A stretch of 64,000 nucleotides of DNA from Methylocystis sp. (GTDB taxonomy: Bacteria > Pseudomonadota > Alphaproteobacteria > Rhizobiales > Beijerinckiaceae): positions 198,358 to 262,357 of the forward strand of contig PERY01000001.1 in the NCBI GenBank assembly GCA_002929055.1. Direction: 5' to 3'. Numbering within the stretch: the stretch's first letter is position 1; every line of letters starts with the position of its first letter. Under the pieces are notes generated by a model. That model was not told where the DNA came from and made no database searches. It was given only the letters and a program-made list of their open reading frames with translations. Below, in pieces: positions 27,799 to 36,953 of the stretch. The position numbers and the translations under genes are program-made.

Positions 27799-29301
27799 AT
27801 GTCTGGCGACGAAAAGAAACTGAAGGTCGAAGCGCGGGCGCCGCGCGGGCTTGGCGATCGCGAGGCGGGAGAGCTCGCGGCGACCAATCGCATGCTGGAC
27901 GTCATCCGCTCGGTCTATGAGCTCTATGGCTTCGAGGCGCTGGAGACGCCGGCGATCGAATACACCGACGCGCTCGGCAAATTCCTGCCCGATCAGGACC
28001 GGCCCAATGAGGGCGTCTTTTCGTTCCAGGACGACGACGAGCAATGGCTGTCGCTGCGCTACGACCTCACCGCGCCGCTCGCGCGTTTCGTCGCGCAGAA
28101 TTACGATAGGCTGCCCAAGCCCTATCGCTCCTATCGCTGCGGCCCGGTCTATCGCAACGAGAAGCCGGGGCCGGGGCGCTTCCGGCAATTCATGCAGTTC
28201 GACGCGGATACTGTCGGCTCAGCCTCGCCCGCGGCGGACGCCGAAATCTGCATGATGGCGGCGGACGCGCTGGAGAAGCTCGGCGTCGCGCGCGGCGATT
28301 ATGTCATCAAGATCAATAGCCGTAAGGTGCTCGACGGCGTGATGGAGGCGATCGGCATTGGCGGGGAGGAGAATGCGGGGCGCCGCCTCGTCGTTCTACG
28401 CGCCATCGACAAGCTCGACAGGCTTGGGCCGGACGGCGTGAGACAGTTGCTGGGCGAAGGCCGCAAGGACGAGAGCGGCGACTTTACGAAAGGCGCGGGG
28501 CTTTCGTTGCCGGCGATCGACACCATCCTCTCCTTCAGCCTTGGCGGGCAATATGAGGAAGGCAAGCCGCAGTTCGACCTTTTCGGCCTGCTCGGCAAGA
28601 GCGAGACCGGCGCACAGGGCGCACGCGAATTGATGGAGATCGAGGATCTCGCGCGCGACGCCGGTTATGGTTCGGACCGCATCCGCATAGACCCCAGCGT
28701 CGTGCGCGGGCTCGAATATTACACCGGCCCCGTCTTCGAGGCGGACCTCACTTTCGAGACGCGCGACGAAAAAGGCCACCCGGTCCGCTTCGGCTCGGTC
28801 GGCGGCGGCGGGCGCTATGACGGTCTCGTCGGGCGCTTCCGTAACGAGAACACGCCGGCGACGGGCTTCTCGATCGGCGTGTCGCGGCTCTTCGCCGCGC
28901 TGAAGCTCGTCGGCAGCCCCATTGTCACCGCGCAGCCGCATGTCGGCCCGGTGGTGGTGCTGGTGCTCGACCGCGACCGGCTCGCCGATTATCAGCGCAT
29001 GGTCGCGCAATTGCGCGGCGCGGGGATCGCCGCCGAGCTTTATCTCGGCGCGGCGGGCATGAAGGCGCAGATGAAATACGCCGACCGGCGCCGCGCGCCG
29101 CTGGTGATCATTCAGGGGTCGGACGAAAAGGCGAAGGGCGAAGTGCAGATCAAGGATCTCGTCGCCGGCGCCAGGGCGGCCGCCGCCATCGCCACCAATG
29201 AGGAATGGAAGGCGGCGCGGCCCGCGCAGTTTTCCGCGCCCGAGAGCGAGCTTGCCGAGCAGGTCGCGCAGGCGCTAGCCGTGCAAAGGGAGCAGGCGTG
29301 A
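27799..29301 (+). CDS. hisS: Histidyl-tRNA synthetase
   Basis: A 500-residue class II aminoacyl-tRNA synthetase. Motif 2 reads [24 protein letters not shown] and the histidine-binding segment [13 protein letters not shown] is present; motif 3 is [13 protein letters not shown]...[10 protein letters not shown]. The C-terminal anticodon-binding domain follows. The ATG at 27799 begins MSGDEKK; a GTG at 27772 would add nine residues from the repeat junction and is less likely. The 500-residue length is usual for alphaproteobacterial HisS. Confidence 0.96.
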   Translation: MSGDEKKLKVEARAPRGLGDREAGELAATNRMLDVIRSVYELYGFEALETPAIEYTDALGKFLPDQDRPNEGVFSFQDDDEQWLSLRYDLTAPLARFVAQNYDRLPKPYRSYRCGPVYRNEKPGPGRFRQFMQFDADTVGSASPAADAEICMMAADALEKLGVARGDYVIKINSRKVLDGVMEAIGIGGEENAGRRLVVLRAIDKLDRLGPDGVRQLLGEGRKDESGDFTKGAGLSLPAIDTILSFSLGGQYEEGKPQFDLFGLLGKSETGAQGARELMEIEDLARDAGYGSDRIRIDPSVVRGLEYYTGPVFEADLTFETRDEKGHPVRFGSVGGGGRYDGLVGRFRNENTPATGFSIGVSRLFAALKLVGSPIVTAQPHVGPVVVLVLDRDRLADYQRMVAQLRGAGIAAELYLGAAGMKAQMKYADRRRAPLVIIQGSDEKAKGEVQIKDLVAGARAAAAIATNEEWKAARPAQFSAPESELAEQVAQALAVQREQA

Positions 29302-29321
29302 ATAAAGGCCTCGCTCCCCGC

Positions 29322-29407
29322 CGTCATTGCGAGGAGCGATAGCGACGAAGCCATCCAGTTTGGCGGGGCCGGAAGCTCTGGATTGCTTCGCTTCGCTCGC
29401 AATGACG
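29322..29407 (+). repeat. Interspersed palindromic repeat, family A, copy 2
   Basis: The full element: CGTCATTGCGAGGAGCGATAGCGACGAAG at the left and GGATTGCTTCGCTTCGCTCGCAATGACG at the right. The termini are complementary, giving a long imperfect hairpin. It sits between hisS and the stress-protein gene. Confidence 0.85.
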
Positions 29408-29493
29408 GGGCGCTGGACTGCGACAACGCCGAACTAGGCGCGCTCCCTCCGGCGTTATACCTTTCAGCCAAATCAATCAGGGGAAACGCGACC

Positions 29494-30312
29494 ATGATCG
29501 GCGAGCCGCCAAAATCCATCGTCCATCCGACGGACCTCTCCTTCGCCAGCCAGGACGCCTTCGCCCATGCGCTGCGCATCGCGCTGGCCTCCAGGGGCGT
29601 GCTGCACGTCCTGCATATCGAGTCAAAGGGCGTCGACGCCGAAGACTGGGACCGATTTCCGCATGTGCGCGAAATGCTCGCGCGCTGGGGCCTGATCGAC
29701 GCCGCGACGCCGCGTCACGAGATCGAGGCGAAAACCGGCGTGAAGGTGCTCAAGGCCTCGATCAGCGCCGACACGCCCGTGCATGGCGTCGCCGCCTATG
29801 TGGAGCGCCATCTCTCGGACCTCATGGTTCTGATGACGCATAACCGCAGCGGGCTCGAGCGCTGGCTGGAGGGCTCCGTCGCCGAGGACACGGTGCGCGA
29901 GACGCATTCGCCGGCGCTCTTTCTGCGCGAGGACCAGCCGGGCTTCATCGACCGCGAGACGGGCAAGGTCTCCCTCAACACCGTGCTGATGCCGGTGGAG
30001 GCGAGCGTGCCGCCGCTCGACGCTTTCCGCCACATCGCCGATTTCGCCCATGCGCTCAATCCGGCGGCGGAGGTGCGGCTGCTGCATGTCGGCGAGGAGC
30101 TTCCGCTCTTCGAGGGACTGCTGCCGCATATCGAATTGCGGCAGGGGCCAGTGATCGAGACGATCCTCGATTATGCGCAGAAGATCGGCGCCGATCTCAT
30201 CGCCATGCCGACGCAGGGGCGCCGCGGCCTGCTCGACGCGCTGCGCGGCTCGACGACCGAGCGCGTGCTGCATGAGAGCCCGTGCCCGCTTTACGCGATC
30301 CCGGCGAAATAG
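29494..30312 (+). CDS. Tandem-domain universal stress protein
   Basis: A 272-residue cytoplasmic protein with two UspA domains. Domain 1 starts SIVHPTDLSFASQDAF. Domain 2 starts NTVLMPVEAS and ends with the nucleotide-binding loop GADLIAMPTQGRRGLLDALRGSTTERVLHESPCPLYAIP. Such proteins support survival under growth arrest. The ATG at 29494 has an AGGGG site nine bases upstream. It is flanked on both sides by family A repeats. Confidence 0.9.
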   Translation: MIGEPPKSIVHPTDLSFASQDAFAHALRIALASRGVLHVLHIESKGVDAEDWDRFPHVREMLARWGLIDAATPRHEIEAKTGVKVLKASISADTPVHGVAAYVERHLSDLMVLMTHNRSGLERWLEGSVAEDTVRETHSPALFLREDQPGFIDRETGKVSLNTVLMPVEASVPPLDAFRHIADFAHALNPAAEVRLLHVGEELPLFEGLLPHIELRQGPVIETILDYAQKIGADLIAMPTQGRRGLLDALRGSTTERVLHESPCPLYAIPAK

Positions 30313-30327
30313 GACGTGTTCGCGACC

Positions 30328-30402
30328 TCATTGCGAGGAGCGGGAGCGACGAAGCAATCCAGAGCCGCGCGGCGGCCCGGGTTAGCTTCGCTCGCGATGA
30401 CG
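30328..30402 (+). repeat. Interspersed palindromic repeat, family A, copy 3
   Basis: The same order as copy 2: TCATTGCGAGGAGCGGGAGCGACGAAGCAATCCAG, then a spacer and GCTTCGCTCGCGATGACG. It is slightly shorter and lies between the universal stress gene and the META-domain gene. Confidence 0.8.
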
Positions 30403-30410
30403 GCGTGCGC

Positions 30411-30911
30411 CTAAAGCGAGCGCTCGAACTTCAGCACGCCGCCCTTGAAGCCCTTGAGCGTCAGCGTGTCGCCCTTCACATCCCAATAGGGGCCGGAGAG
30501 CAGAACGTTCCAGTAATCGCGCTCGATTCCCGCGAGCGCGCCGTCGCAGGAGCGTTCGTTCACCGCCGGCATGGCGCGCGGCCCCAGCCGCTCCGGGCCG
30601 ATGACGAAGACGCCCGACCAGGTCTTGCAGCCCGAAAAGCCGTTGGCGCGGCCCGTGTTGTCGATGTTGATCCACATCTCCACAGGGGGCGCCTTGCCGT
30701 TGATTTCCTTGAGCGTGAAATTGCGGTTGTGCGGGAAGGGCACGTAGCGCGGAATTGCGCCGTCGTCCTTGTTCTTGTTCGCGTCCTCGCCCTGCTGCTC
30801 GCCCTGGGCCTGGCCTTCCTCGGCCGGCTTGGCGTGCTTCTTGGCCTCGGCCGGCGCGGCGATCGTCGCGACGCAAAAAGCGGCCGCGAGGATCGTGGAA
30901 ATCTTTTTCAT
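30411..30911 (-). CDS. Exported META/HslJ-like domain protein
   Basis: A 166-residue protein. A signal peptide (MKKISTILAAAFCVATIAAPAEA) is followed by a charged linker (residues 24-50) and a META-like domain with LKEINGKAPPVEMWINIDNTGRANGFSGCKTWSGVF, SCDGALAGIERDYWNVLLSG and DTLTLKGF. META proteins are outer-membrane or periplasmic factors, HslJ being tied to novobiocin resistance. The ATG at 30909-30911 has GGGAGG upstream. Confidence 0.8.
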   Translation of the reverse strand: MKKISTILAAAFCVATIAAPAEAKKHAKPAEEGQAQGEQQGEDANKNKDDGAIPRYVPFPHNRNFTLKEINGKAPPVEMWINIDNTGRANGFSGCKTWSGVFVIGPERLGPRAMPAVNERSCDGALAGIERDYWNVLLSGPYWDVKGDTLTLKGFKGGVLKFERSL

Positions 30912-31007
30912 CTGCATCCTCCCTGGGGCGCATTCCAATCGCCGGCAAACGCGGCGAATCGACGGCGCGCCGCGCGGGCGGCCGAAGCTAAGGCGCGCGG
31001 TTGATTA

Positions 31008-32003
31008 TCACAACATGCTGGGCAGCACGCGGTCCGGCGGCCGGTGGCCGTCCATGAAGGTCTTGATGTTGATGATGACCTTCTCGCCCATGTCGATGCG
31101 CCCCTCGGTCGTCGCCGAGCCCATATGCGGCAGGAGCGTCACCTTGCCGGCCTGGGCGAGCTTGAGCAGTTTGGGCGAAACCGCGGGTTCATGCTCGAAG
31201 ACGTCGAGGCCGGCGCCCGCCATTTCATTGGCATCGAGCATGCGCACCAGCGCGTTTTCGTCGACGATCTCGCCGCGCGCGGTGTTCACGAGGATGGCGT
31301 GCGGCCGCAGATGCTTCAGCCGGCGCGCCGAGAGCAGATGGTAGGTCGCGGGCGTGTGCGGGCAGTGGATCGAGACGATGTCGACGCGCGCCAGCATCTG
31401 GTCGAGCGACTCCCAATAGGTCGCCTCGAGGCTCTCCTCGATCTCGACCGGCGCGCGGCGGCGGTTGTGGTAGTGGATCGAAAGACCGAAGGCCTTGGCG
31501 CGGCGGGCCAGCGCCTGGCCGATGCGGCCCATGCCGACGATGCCGAGCCGCTTGCCCGTGATGCGGTGGCCGAGCATCCAGGTCGGCGACCAGCCGGACC
31601 AGGAGCCCTCGGGAATGGCGCGGGCGCCCTCGACGAGGCGGCGGGCGACCGAAAGAATCAGCGCCATGGTCATGTCGGCGGTGTCTTCCGTCAGAACGCC
31701 GGGCGTGTTGGTCACGGTGATGGAGCGGCCCAGCGCCGAGGAGACGTCGATATTGTCGACGCCATTGCCGAAATTGGCGATGAGCTTCATCTGCTCGCCG
31801 GCCTGGGCGATGAGATGGGCGTCGATGCGGTCGGTGATCGTCGGCACCAGCACTTCGGCGGTGCGCATGGCCTCGGCCAGCTCCTCGTGGGAGAGCGGCT
31901 TGTCGCTCTCGTTGAGTCGCGCGTCGAAGAGTTCGCACATGCGGGTCTCGATCACCTCGGGGAGGCGGCGCGTCACGATCACGAGCGGCTTTTTCTTTGG
32001 CAT
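31008..32003 (-). CDS. D-2-hydroxyacid dehydrogenase (glyoxylate/hydroxypyruvate reductase type)
   Basis: A 331-residue NAD(P)-dependent reductase. The dinucleotide fold is GIVGMGRIGQALARRAKAFG, with GMGRIG at 157-162. The catalytic triad is Arg243 (NTARGEIV), Glu272 (FEHEP) and His293 (LLPHMGSAT). The residues after the Rossmann strand (YHNRRR) are basic, which suggests NADPH. A glyoxylate or hydroxypyruvate reductase role would fit a serine-cycle methylotroph, but this is inference. The start MPKKKP at 32001-32003 is preferred to a far-upstream alternative. Confidence 0.88.
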   Translation of the reverse strand: MPKKKPLVIVTRRLPEVIETRMCELFDARLNESDKPLSHEELAEAMRTAEVLVPTITDRIDAHLIAQAGEQMKLIANFGNGVDNIDVSSALGRSITVTNTPGVLTEDTADMTMALILSVARRLVEGARAIPEGSWSGWSPTWMLGHRITGKRLGIVGMGRIGQALARRAKAFGLSIHYHNRRRAPVEIEESLEATYWESLDQMLARVDIVSIHCPHTPATYHLLSARRLKHLRPHAILVNTARGEIVDENALVRMLDANEMAGAGLDVFEHEPAVSPKLLKLAQAGKVTLLPHMGSATTEGRIDMGEKVIINIKTFMDGHRPPDRVLPSML

Positions 32004-32242
32004 CTTGCGCTTTGTCCCCTCAGCTCGCTCGTTTGCCGCCGCGTGGCGAAAATACGAAAACCTAGATACAACGTCCGTCGAACCTGTGGCCACGGTCGAG
32101 ATGCCGCGCAGCCGTCCCGGATTGCGCTCGCCTCAACCCCGTCTTAACGACGATCAGCGACAAACGGTTACGCCGCCCTGCGCTGCATTTTTCGTTCCTA
32201 GCAGATGGCGGGCCAAAGACAAGACGAGCGATCATCTCCACC

Positions 32243-32770
32243 ATGCGGCAACAGAAAACCAGAATTTTGACGGGCTTGTGGACGGTCTTCGCCGCTTTCT
32301 GCCTCCTTTTTGTGACGCCGGCGCTGGCGGTGGAGCCGCAGAAGGGGCCGGTGAGCAACCTGCCCATTCCGCGATACGTCAGCCTCAAATCCGACCGCGT
32401 CAATGTCCGCGAGGGGCCAAGCAAGGAACATCCGACGATCTGGATCTATCAGCGGGCCGGACTGCCGGTCGAGATCACGGCGGAGTTCGAGACCTGGCGC
32501 AAGATCCGCGATTCGGAGGGCTCGGAAGGCTGGGTGCTGCACTCGCTGCTCTCCGGCCGGCGAACGGCCCTCGTCGCGCCCTGGAAAAAGGAGCCGCAGC
32601 TGCTGGTGGCGGCCGATCATGCGACGGCTGTGGCCAAGCTTGCGCCGGGCGTCATCGGAACGCTGCGCGGCTGCGACGGCAAATGGTGCCGCCTCGCCGG
32701 CAAGGACTTCGATGGATTCATCCAGCAGGAAAATCTCTGGGGCGTCTATCCGGGCGAGAAGGTGGAGTAA
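32243..32770 (+). CDS. Exported bacterial SH3-like domain protein
   Basis: A 175-residue protein. A signal peptide (about residues 1-29) is followed by two SH3-like segments: RYVSLKSDRVNVREGPSKEHPTIWIYQRAGLPVEITAEFETWRKI and a degenerate second copy ending in KWCRLAGKDFDGFIQQENLWGVYPGE. The NVREGP motif is diagnostic. The role is presumably periplasmic ligand or peptidoglycan binding. It converges on irr by six bases. Confidence 0.88.
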   Translation: MRQQKTRILTGLWTVFAAFCLLFVTPALAVEPQKGPVSNLPIPRYVSLKSDRVNVREGPSKEHPTIWIYQRAGLPVEITAEFETWRKIRDSEGSEGWVLHSLLSGRRTALVAPWKKEPQLLVAADHATAVAKLAPGVIGTLRGCDGKWCRLAGKDFDGFIQQENLWGVYPGEKVE

Positions 32771-32776
32771 GGCGCC

Positions 32777-33232
32777 TCAGGTGTCCCGCCGCAGCCGAAC
32801 CACCACATCCACCCGCTCGACGCGCAGGCCCTCGGGCGGCGTCGGAAGATTGGCGACGGCCACATTCGAGCCGGGGATGTCGTAGAGTTCCCCCGTGTCC
32901 TCCAGCAGGAAGTGGTGGTGGTCGCAGACATTGGTGTCGAAATAGACCCGCGCGCCGTCGACCGCGATCTCCCGCAGCAGCCCCGCATCGGTGAACTGGT
33001 GCAGCGTGTTGTAGACCGTGGCGAGCGAAACCGAGAGATTGGCGGCCACCGCTTCATCGAAAAGCCGCTCGGCCGTCACATGGCGGTCGCAGCCGCGGAA
33101 CAGGAGTTCTCCAAGCGCGATGCGCTGGCGCGTCGGGCGCAGCCCGGCCCCCGCAAGCATCTCGTGCACGGGCTTGCGGTGCGGCGCCGTTGAAGCGTCG
33201 GCGGGAAGCGGCGGCTTGACGAGGGCGTCCAT
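32777..33232 (-). CDS. irr: Iron response regulator Irr (Fur family)
   Basis: A 151-residue Fur-family regulator. The winged helix contains RPTRQRIALGELLF and ATVYNTLHQFTDAGLL; the metal/heme region includes the histidine run CDHHHFLLEDTGELYDIP that marks Irr. Irr represses iron-using and activates iron-uptake genes when heme is scarce. The N-terminal heme-regulatory Cys-Pro motif is not evident. The ATG at 33230-33232 follows a readable sigma-70 promoter at 33264-33292. It is divergent from fabA. Confidence 0.92.
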   Translation of the reverse strand: MDALVKPPLPADASTAPHRKPVHEMLAGAGLRPTRQRIALGELLFRGCDRHVTAERLFDEAVAANLSVSLATVYNTLHQFTDAGLLREIAVDGARVYFDTNVCDHHHFLLEDTGELYDIPGSNVAVANLPTPPEGLRVERVDVVVRLRRDT

Positions 33233-33263
33233 CGGCGGGCGTCTCTTCTGACTGAACTTTTGA

Positions 33264-33292
33264 CCTATACCAAAAAACCCCGCGAAACTCAA
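33264..33292 (-). promoter_or_regulatory. Sigma-70-type promoter for irr
   Basis: Read on the minus strand: TTGAGT (33287-33292), a 17-base spacer, then TATAGG (33264-33269). The predicted start lies about 25 bases from the irr ATG. Both hexamers match the consensus at four positions. Confidence 0.5.
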
Positions 33293-33483
33293 CGCGTCGC
33301 GGGCGCTTCCGGCGCGCGGCAGGCTATGTTACGGAAATAGACGCCGGAAGAAAGCGATCCTTGGCCATGCGGTTTGCATGCGCCCTGGGACGCCAAACAA
33401 GAATCAGGCGGCGCGCCGCGCGAAGCAGCGGCGCGCAAGGGACGGAAAGAGGGCCTGAAAGGCCCCCAGCGGGAGGCGGAGAC

Positions 33484-34005
33484 ATGAGCGAACGGCGCTC
33501 CTCATTTGGCTATGAGGATTTGTTGGCCTGCGGGCGAGAGGAGCTTTTCGGCCCGGGCAACGCCCAGTTGCCGCTGCCGCCGATGCTCATGTTCGACCGC
33601 ATCACCGAAATCTTCGAAGAGGGCGGCGCGCACGGCAAGGGCTTCATGCGCGCCGAGCTCGACATCAAGCCGAGCCTCTGGTTCTTCGACTGCCACTTCA
33701 AGGGCAACCCCGTGATGCCCGGCTGCCTCGGCCTCGATGCGCTGTGGCAGATGGTCGGCTTCTATCTCGCATGGCTCGGCAATCCCGGCCGCGGCATGGC
33801 GCTGGGCGTCGGCGAGGTGAAATTCACCGGCCAGGTGCGCCCGCATACGAAGCGCGTCAGCTATGGCGTCGACTTCACGCGCCTGCGCACCGGCAAGCTC
33901 GTGATCGGACTCGCCGACGGCTGGGTCGCCGCGGACGGCGAGCGCATCTACGAGGCGAAAGACCTCAAGGTCTGCCTCGCCAACGCGCCTGCGGCGGCGG
34001 AGTAA
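33484..34005 (+). CDS. fabA: 3-hydroxydecanoyl-ACP dehydratase/isomerase FabA
   Basis: A 173-residue hot-dog enzyme making cis-3-decenoyl-ACP for unsaturated fatty acids. The active site is His71 in [20 protein letters not shown], with Asp85 following. The ATG at 33484 is preceded by GGAGGCGGAG. It is followed by fabB and fabI, the unsaturated-fatty-acid cluster, adjacent to irr as in many alphaproteobacteria. Confidence 0.96.
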   Translation: MSERRSSFGYEDLLACGREELFGPGNAQLPLPPMLMFDRITEIFEEGGAHGKGFMRAELDIKPSLWFFDCHFKGNPVMPGCLGLDALWQMVGFYLAWLGNPGRGMALGVGEVKFTGQVRPHTKRVSYGVDFTRLRTGKLVIGLADGWVAADGERIYEAKDLKVCLANAPAAAE

Positions 34006-34181
34006 GGGCGGCATCCTTCGAGACGCGAGTTTCGCTTTCGCGTCGAGGACGAGGTTCTGGATTAAGGCCGCCGGCCGTTTTCCTCTCCCTGAGGAGGCGG
34101 CGCAGCCGACGGTCGAAGGGCGAGGGAAACGAGCCCGGCGCAAAAAACGGCGCGAAGACCGCCGCGAGGGGAGTGCAGACA

Positions 34182-35405
34182 ATGAGACGAGTCGTCGTCA
34201 CCGGCATGGGCATCGTGTCGTCGATCGGCAATACGACGCAGGAAGTGGTCGCGTCGCTGCGCGAGGCGAAATCCGGCATCACGCGCTCGGAGAAATACGC
34301 CGAGCTCGGCTTCCGCTCGCAGGTCTACGGCCTGCCGACGCTCGATCCCTCGACGGTCGTCGATCGCCGCGCCATGCGCTTCCACGCCACCGGCACCGCC
34401 TGGAACCATGTCGCCATGGATCAGGCGATCCGCGACGCCGGCCTCACCGAGGCGGAAATCTCCAACGAGCGCACCGGCATCATCATGGGCTCCGGCGGCC
34501 CCTCGACCCACACCATCGTCGAGGCCGCCGACACCACCCGCACCAAGGGCCCCAAGCGCGTCGGCCCCTTCGCTGTGCCCAAATGCATGTCCTCCACGGC
34601 CTCCGCCACGCTCGCCGTCTGGTTCAAGATCAAGGGCGTGAACTATTCCATCTCCTCGGCCTGCGCGACGTCGAACCATTGCATCGGCAACGCCTATGAG
34701 ATGATCCAGTACGGCAAGCAGGACATGGTCTTCGCCGGCGGCTGCGAGGAGCTTGAGTGGGAGCTCTCCGTCCTCTTCGACGCGATGGGCGCCATGTCCT
34801 CCGCCTATAACGACCGCCCCGCGACGGCTTCGCGCGCCTATGACAAGAACCGCGACGGCTTTGTCATCGCCGGCGGCGCGGGCGTGCTGGTGCTGGAGGA
34901 ATATGAGCACGCGAAAGCGCGCGGCGCCAAGATTTATGCGGAAGTCGCGGGCTATGGCGCGACCTCGGACGGCCACGACATGGTCGCGCCCTCGGGCGAA
35001 GGCGCCGTGCGCTGCATGCAGCAGGCGCTCGCCACCGTGACGTGCCCGATCGACTACATCAATCCGCACGCGACCGCGACGCCGGTCGGCGACGCCAAGG
35101 AGATCGAGGCGCTGCGCGTCGTCTTCGGCGCGGGCGACAAATGCCCGCCGATCGCCGCGACCAAGTCGCTGACCGGCCATTCGCTCGGCGCGACCGGCGT
35201 GCAGGAGGCGATCTATTCGCTGCTGATGATGCAGAACGGCTTCATCTGCGAGAGCGCCCATATCGAGGAGCTCGATCCCGATTTCGCCGACATGCCGATC
35301 ATGCGCGCCCGCCGCGACAATGTGAAGCTCGGCGCCGTGCTGTCCAACTCCTTCGGCTTCGGCGGCACCAACGCCACGCTGGTCTTCAAGCATCCGGATG
35401 CGTGA
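34182..35405 (+). CDS. fabB: 3-oxoacyl-ACP synthase I FabB
   Basis: A 407-residue condensing enzyme extending unsaturated acyl chains. Cys161 lies in [14 protein letters not shown]; the histidines are in [13 protein letters not shown] and [12 protein letters not shown]. The ATG at 34182 is preceded by GAGGGGAG; an open extension upstream is out of the real reading context. It follows fabA after 176 bp. Confidence 0.96.
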   Translation: MRRVVVTGMGIVSSIGNTTQEVVASLREAKSGITRSEKYAELGFRSQVYGLPTLDPSTVVDRRAMRFHATGTAWNHVAMDQAIRDAGLTEAEISNERTGIIMGSGGPSTHTIVEAADTTRTKGPKRVGPFAVPKCMSSTASATLAVWFKIKGVNYSISSACATSNHCIGNAYEMIQYGKQDMVFAGGCEELEWELSVLFDAMGAMSSAYNDRPATASRAYDKNRDGFVIAGGAGVLVLEEYEHAKARGAKIYAEVAGYGATSDGHDMVAPSGEGAVRCMQQALATVTCPIDYINPHATATPVGDAKEIEALRVVFGAGDKCPPIAATKSLTGHSLGATGVQEAIYSLLMMQNGFICESAHIEELDPDFADMPIMRARRDNVKLGAVLSNSFGFGGTNATLVFKHPDA

Positions 35406-35594
35406 CGGCATTCGGGCGCGCGGCGCGGTGGTTCTCGCCGTCGCGCCCGCCCGCGCCGCGCCGGATCGCCGCGCTGCGAGGTCGCCACGGGCTGGAAATC
35501 AGCCAAGAGCGCTCAGACATTGAATTTTCGAAGAGCCCCATGCGCCTCGCCCCGGCAGGGATTGCGAGTTTTCCTCATATTTGACGAAGCCTAG

Positions 35595-35617
35595 CTGAGG
35601 CGCCTGTGGCGCTTCAG
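35595..35617 (+). terminator. Possible fabB-fabI intergenic hairpin
   Basis: A 10-bp stem (CTGAGGCGCC with GGCGCTTCAG, one G-U pair) with a three-base loop. No U-run follows, so it is only a weak terminator candidate. The rest of the 277-bp spacer shows nothing else. Confidence 0.3.
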
Positions 35618-35682
35618 GCGGCGGGGCGTTAAGAAAAAAGTAATTGTTGAGCGACGCGCCAGTCCGAACAGAAAGAGTGTCG

Positions 35683-36492
35683 ATGACAGTTGGATCCGGT
35701 TTGATGCAGGGAAAGCGCGGGCTCGTGATGGGCGTCGCCAATGACCATTCCATCGCCTACGGCATTGCGCGCGTGCTTGCGCGTCATGGCGCGCAGCTCG
35801 CTTTCACCTATCAGGGCGAGGCGCTCGGCAAGCGCGTCAAGCCGCTCGCGGAAGAACTGGGCTCCGGGCTCGTCCTGCCCTGCGACGTCGAGGACATCTC
35901 CACCGTCGACGCAGTTTTTTCGACGCTGGAAAAGGAATGGGGCGAACTGGATTTCCTCGTCCATTCGCTCGCCTATTCCGACAAGAGCGAATTGAAGGGC
36001 CTCTACGCGGACACGTCGCGGGAGAATTTCATCCGCACGATGGTCATCTCCTGCTTCTCCTTCACCGAGGCCGCCAAGCGCGCCGCGAAGATGATGAAGA
36101 ACGGCGGCTCCATGGTGACGGTGAGCTTTGGCGGCGGCACCCATGTCATGCCCAATTACAATGTGATGGGCGTGGCCAAGGCGGCGCTGGATTCGTCGGT
36201 GCGCTATCTCGCCGCCGATTACGGCGACCGCGGCATTCGCGTCAACGCGCTCTCGCCCGGGCCGGTGCGCACCATGGCGGGCGCGGGCATCACCGGCGCG
36301 CGCGCGATGGGCGCCTTCCAGAAGCAGCATTGCCCGCTGCGGCGAATGATCACGCTCGATGAAATCGGCGGCTCGGCTCTCTATTTCCTGTCTGAGCTCT
36401 CGGGCGGCGTGACGGGCGAGATTCACCTCGTCGACGCCGGCTACAACATCATGCTGCAGCCGCGCCCGGAGGATTTGAACGGCGGGGAGTGA
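35683..36492 (+). CDS. fabI: Enoyl-ACP reductase FabI
   Basis: A 269-residue NADH-dependent reductase, the last step of each fatty-acid elongation cycle. The active site is Tyr159 and Lys166 in PNYNVMGVAKAAL. The position equivalent to E. coli Tyr146 is Phe149 (VTVSFGG), a substitution tolerated in some members. The N-terminal fold reads GLVMGVANDHSIAYGIA. The ATG at 35683 has AAAGAG upstream; the earlier in-frame start at 35644 lacks a site. A small cytochrome c gene follows after four bases. Confidence 0.95.
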   Translation: MTVGSGLMQGKRGLVMGVANDHSIAYGIARVLARHGAQLAFTYQGEALGKRVKPLAEELGSGLVLPCDVEDISTVDAVFSTLEKEWGELDFLVHSLAYSDKSELKGLYADTSRENFIRTMVISCFSFTEAAKRAAKMMKNGGSMVTVSFGGGTHVMPNYNVMGVAKAALDSSVRYLAADYGDRGIRVNALSPGPVRTMAGAGITGARAMGAFQKQHCPLRRMITLDEIGGSALYFLSELSGGVTGEIHLVDAGYNIMLQPRPEDLNGGE

Positions 36493-36496
36493 TCGA

Positions 36497-36820
36497 ATGA
36501 AACTGGCGCTCGTTTCGACTTTGGCTTTTCTCACGGGCGCCGTCTCGCCCGCTTTCGCCGAGGCCGCCGACTCAGGGGTCGGTGCGCGGCTCGTTCACGA
36601 CACCTGCGCCACATGCCATGCGGTGGGCGCCGACCCGGACGCCAAAAGCCCCGACCCCAAGGCCCCGCGCTTTCTCGACGTGGCGAAGATGCCCTCGGCG
36701 ACGGAACTGTCGATCAAGGTCTTCCTGCGCTCCTCGCACAAGCACATGCCGAATTTCATCCTGACCCCGGAGGAGATCGACGGCGTGGCGGCGTATATTC
36801 TGGGGCTGGGGAAGAAGTAG
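36497..36820 (+). CDS. Small monoheme cytochrome c
   Basis: A 107-residue exported protein. A signal peptide (about residues 1-22) precedes a class I cytochrome c fold with the heme motif CATCH at 37-41 and a probable Met axial ligand in HKHMPNFILT. The final helix EIDGVAAYILGLGKK is typical. It is a periplasmic electron carrier of unknown partner, placed four bases after fabI and presumably cotranscribed. Confidence 0.9.
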   Translation: MKLALVSTLAFLTGAVSPAFAEAADSGVGARLVHDTCATCHAVGADPDAKSPDPKAPRFLDVAKMPSATELSIKVFLRSSHKHMPNFILTPEEIDGVAAYILGLGKK

Positions 36821-36953
36821 CAAGTTTGTCCGGCGCATGCGCCTCTGGCGCCCGGCATCCTCGCGATCACACGGTGCCCGCGCTTTTTTTCTTGTCTTGT
36901 TCGCGTCGTGCTTCTTAAATGTAGAATGTTAGTCGTATTTTTTGGTCATTCCG

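Noticed and set aside
27142..28188. N-terminal extension of the beta-helix gene to 787 residues
   Set aside because: The extension crosses hisS and the repeats in antisense, and the Tat leader fits a start at 27141.
35406..35682. Possible small gene between fabB and fabI
   Set aside because: No frame with a ribosome-binding site and coherent composition; only a hairpin is visible.
36821..36953. T-rich stretch after the cytochrome c gene as a terminator
   Set aside because: The run of T is not preceded by a stable stem.
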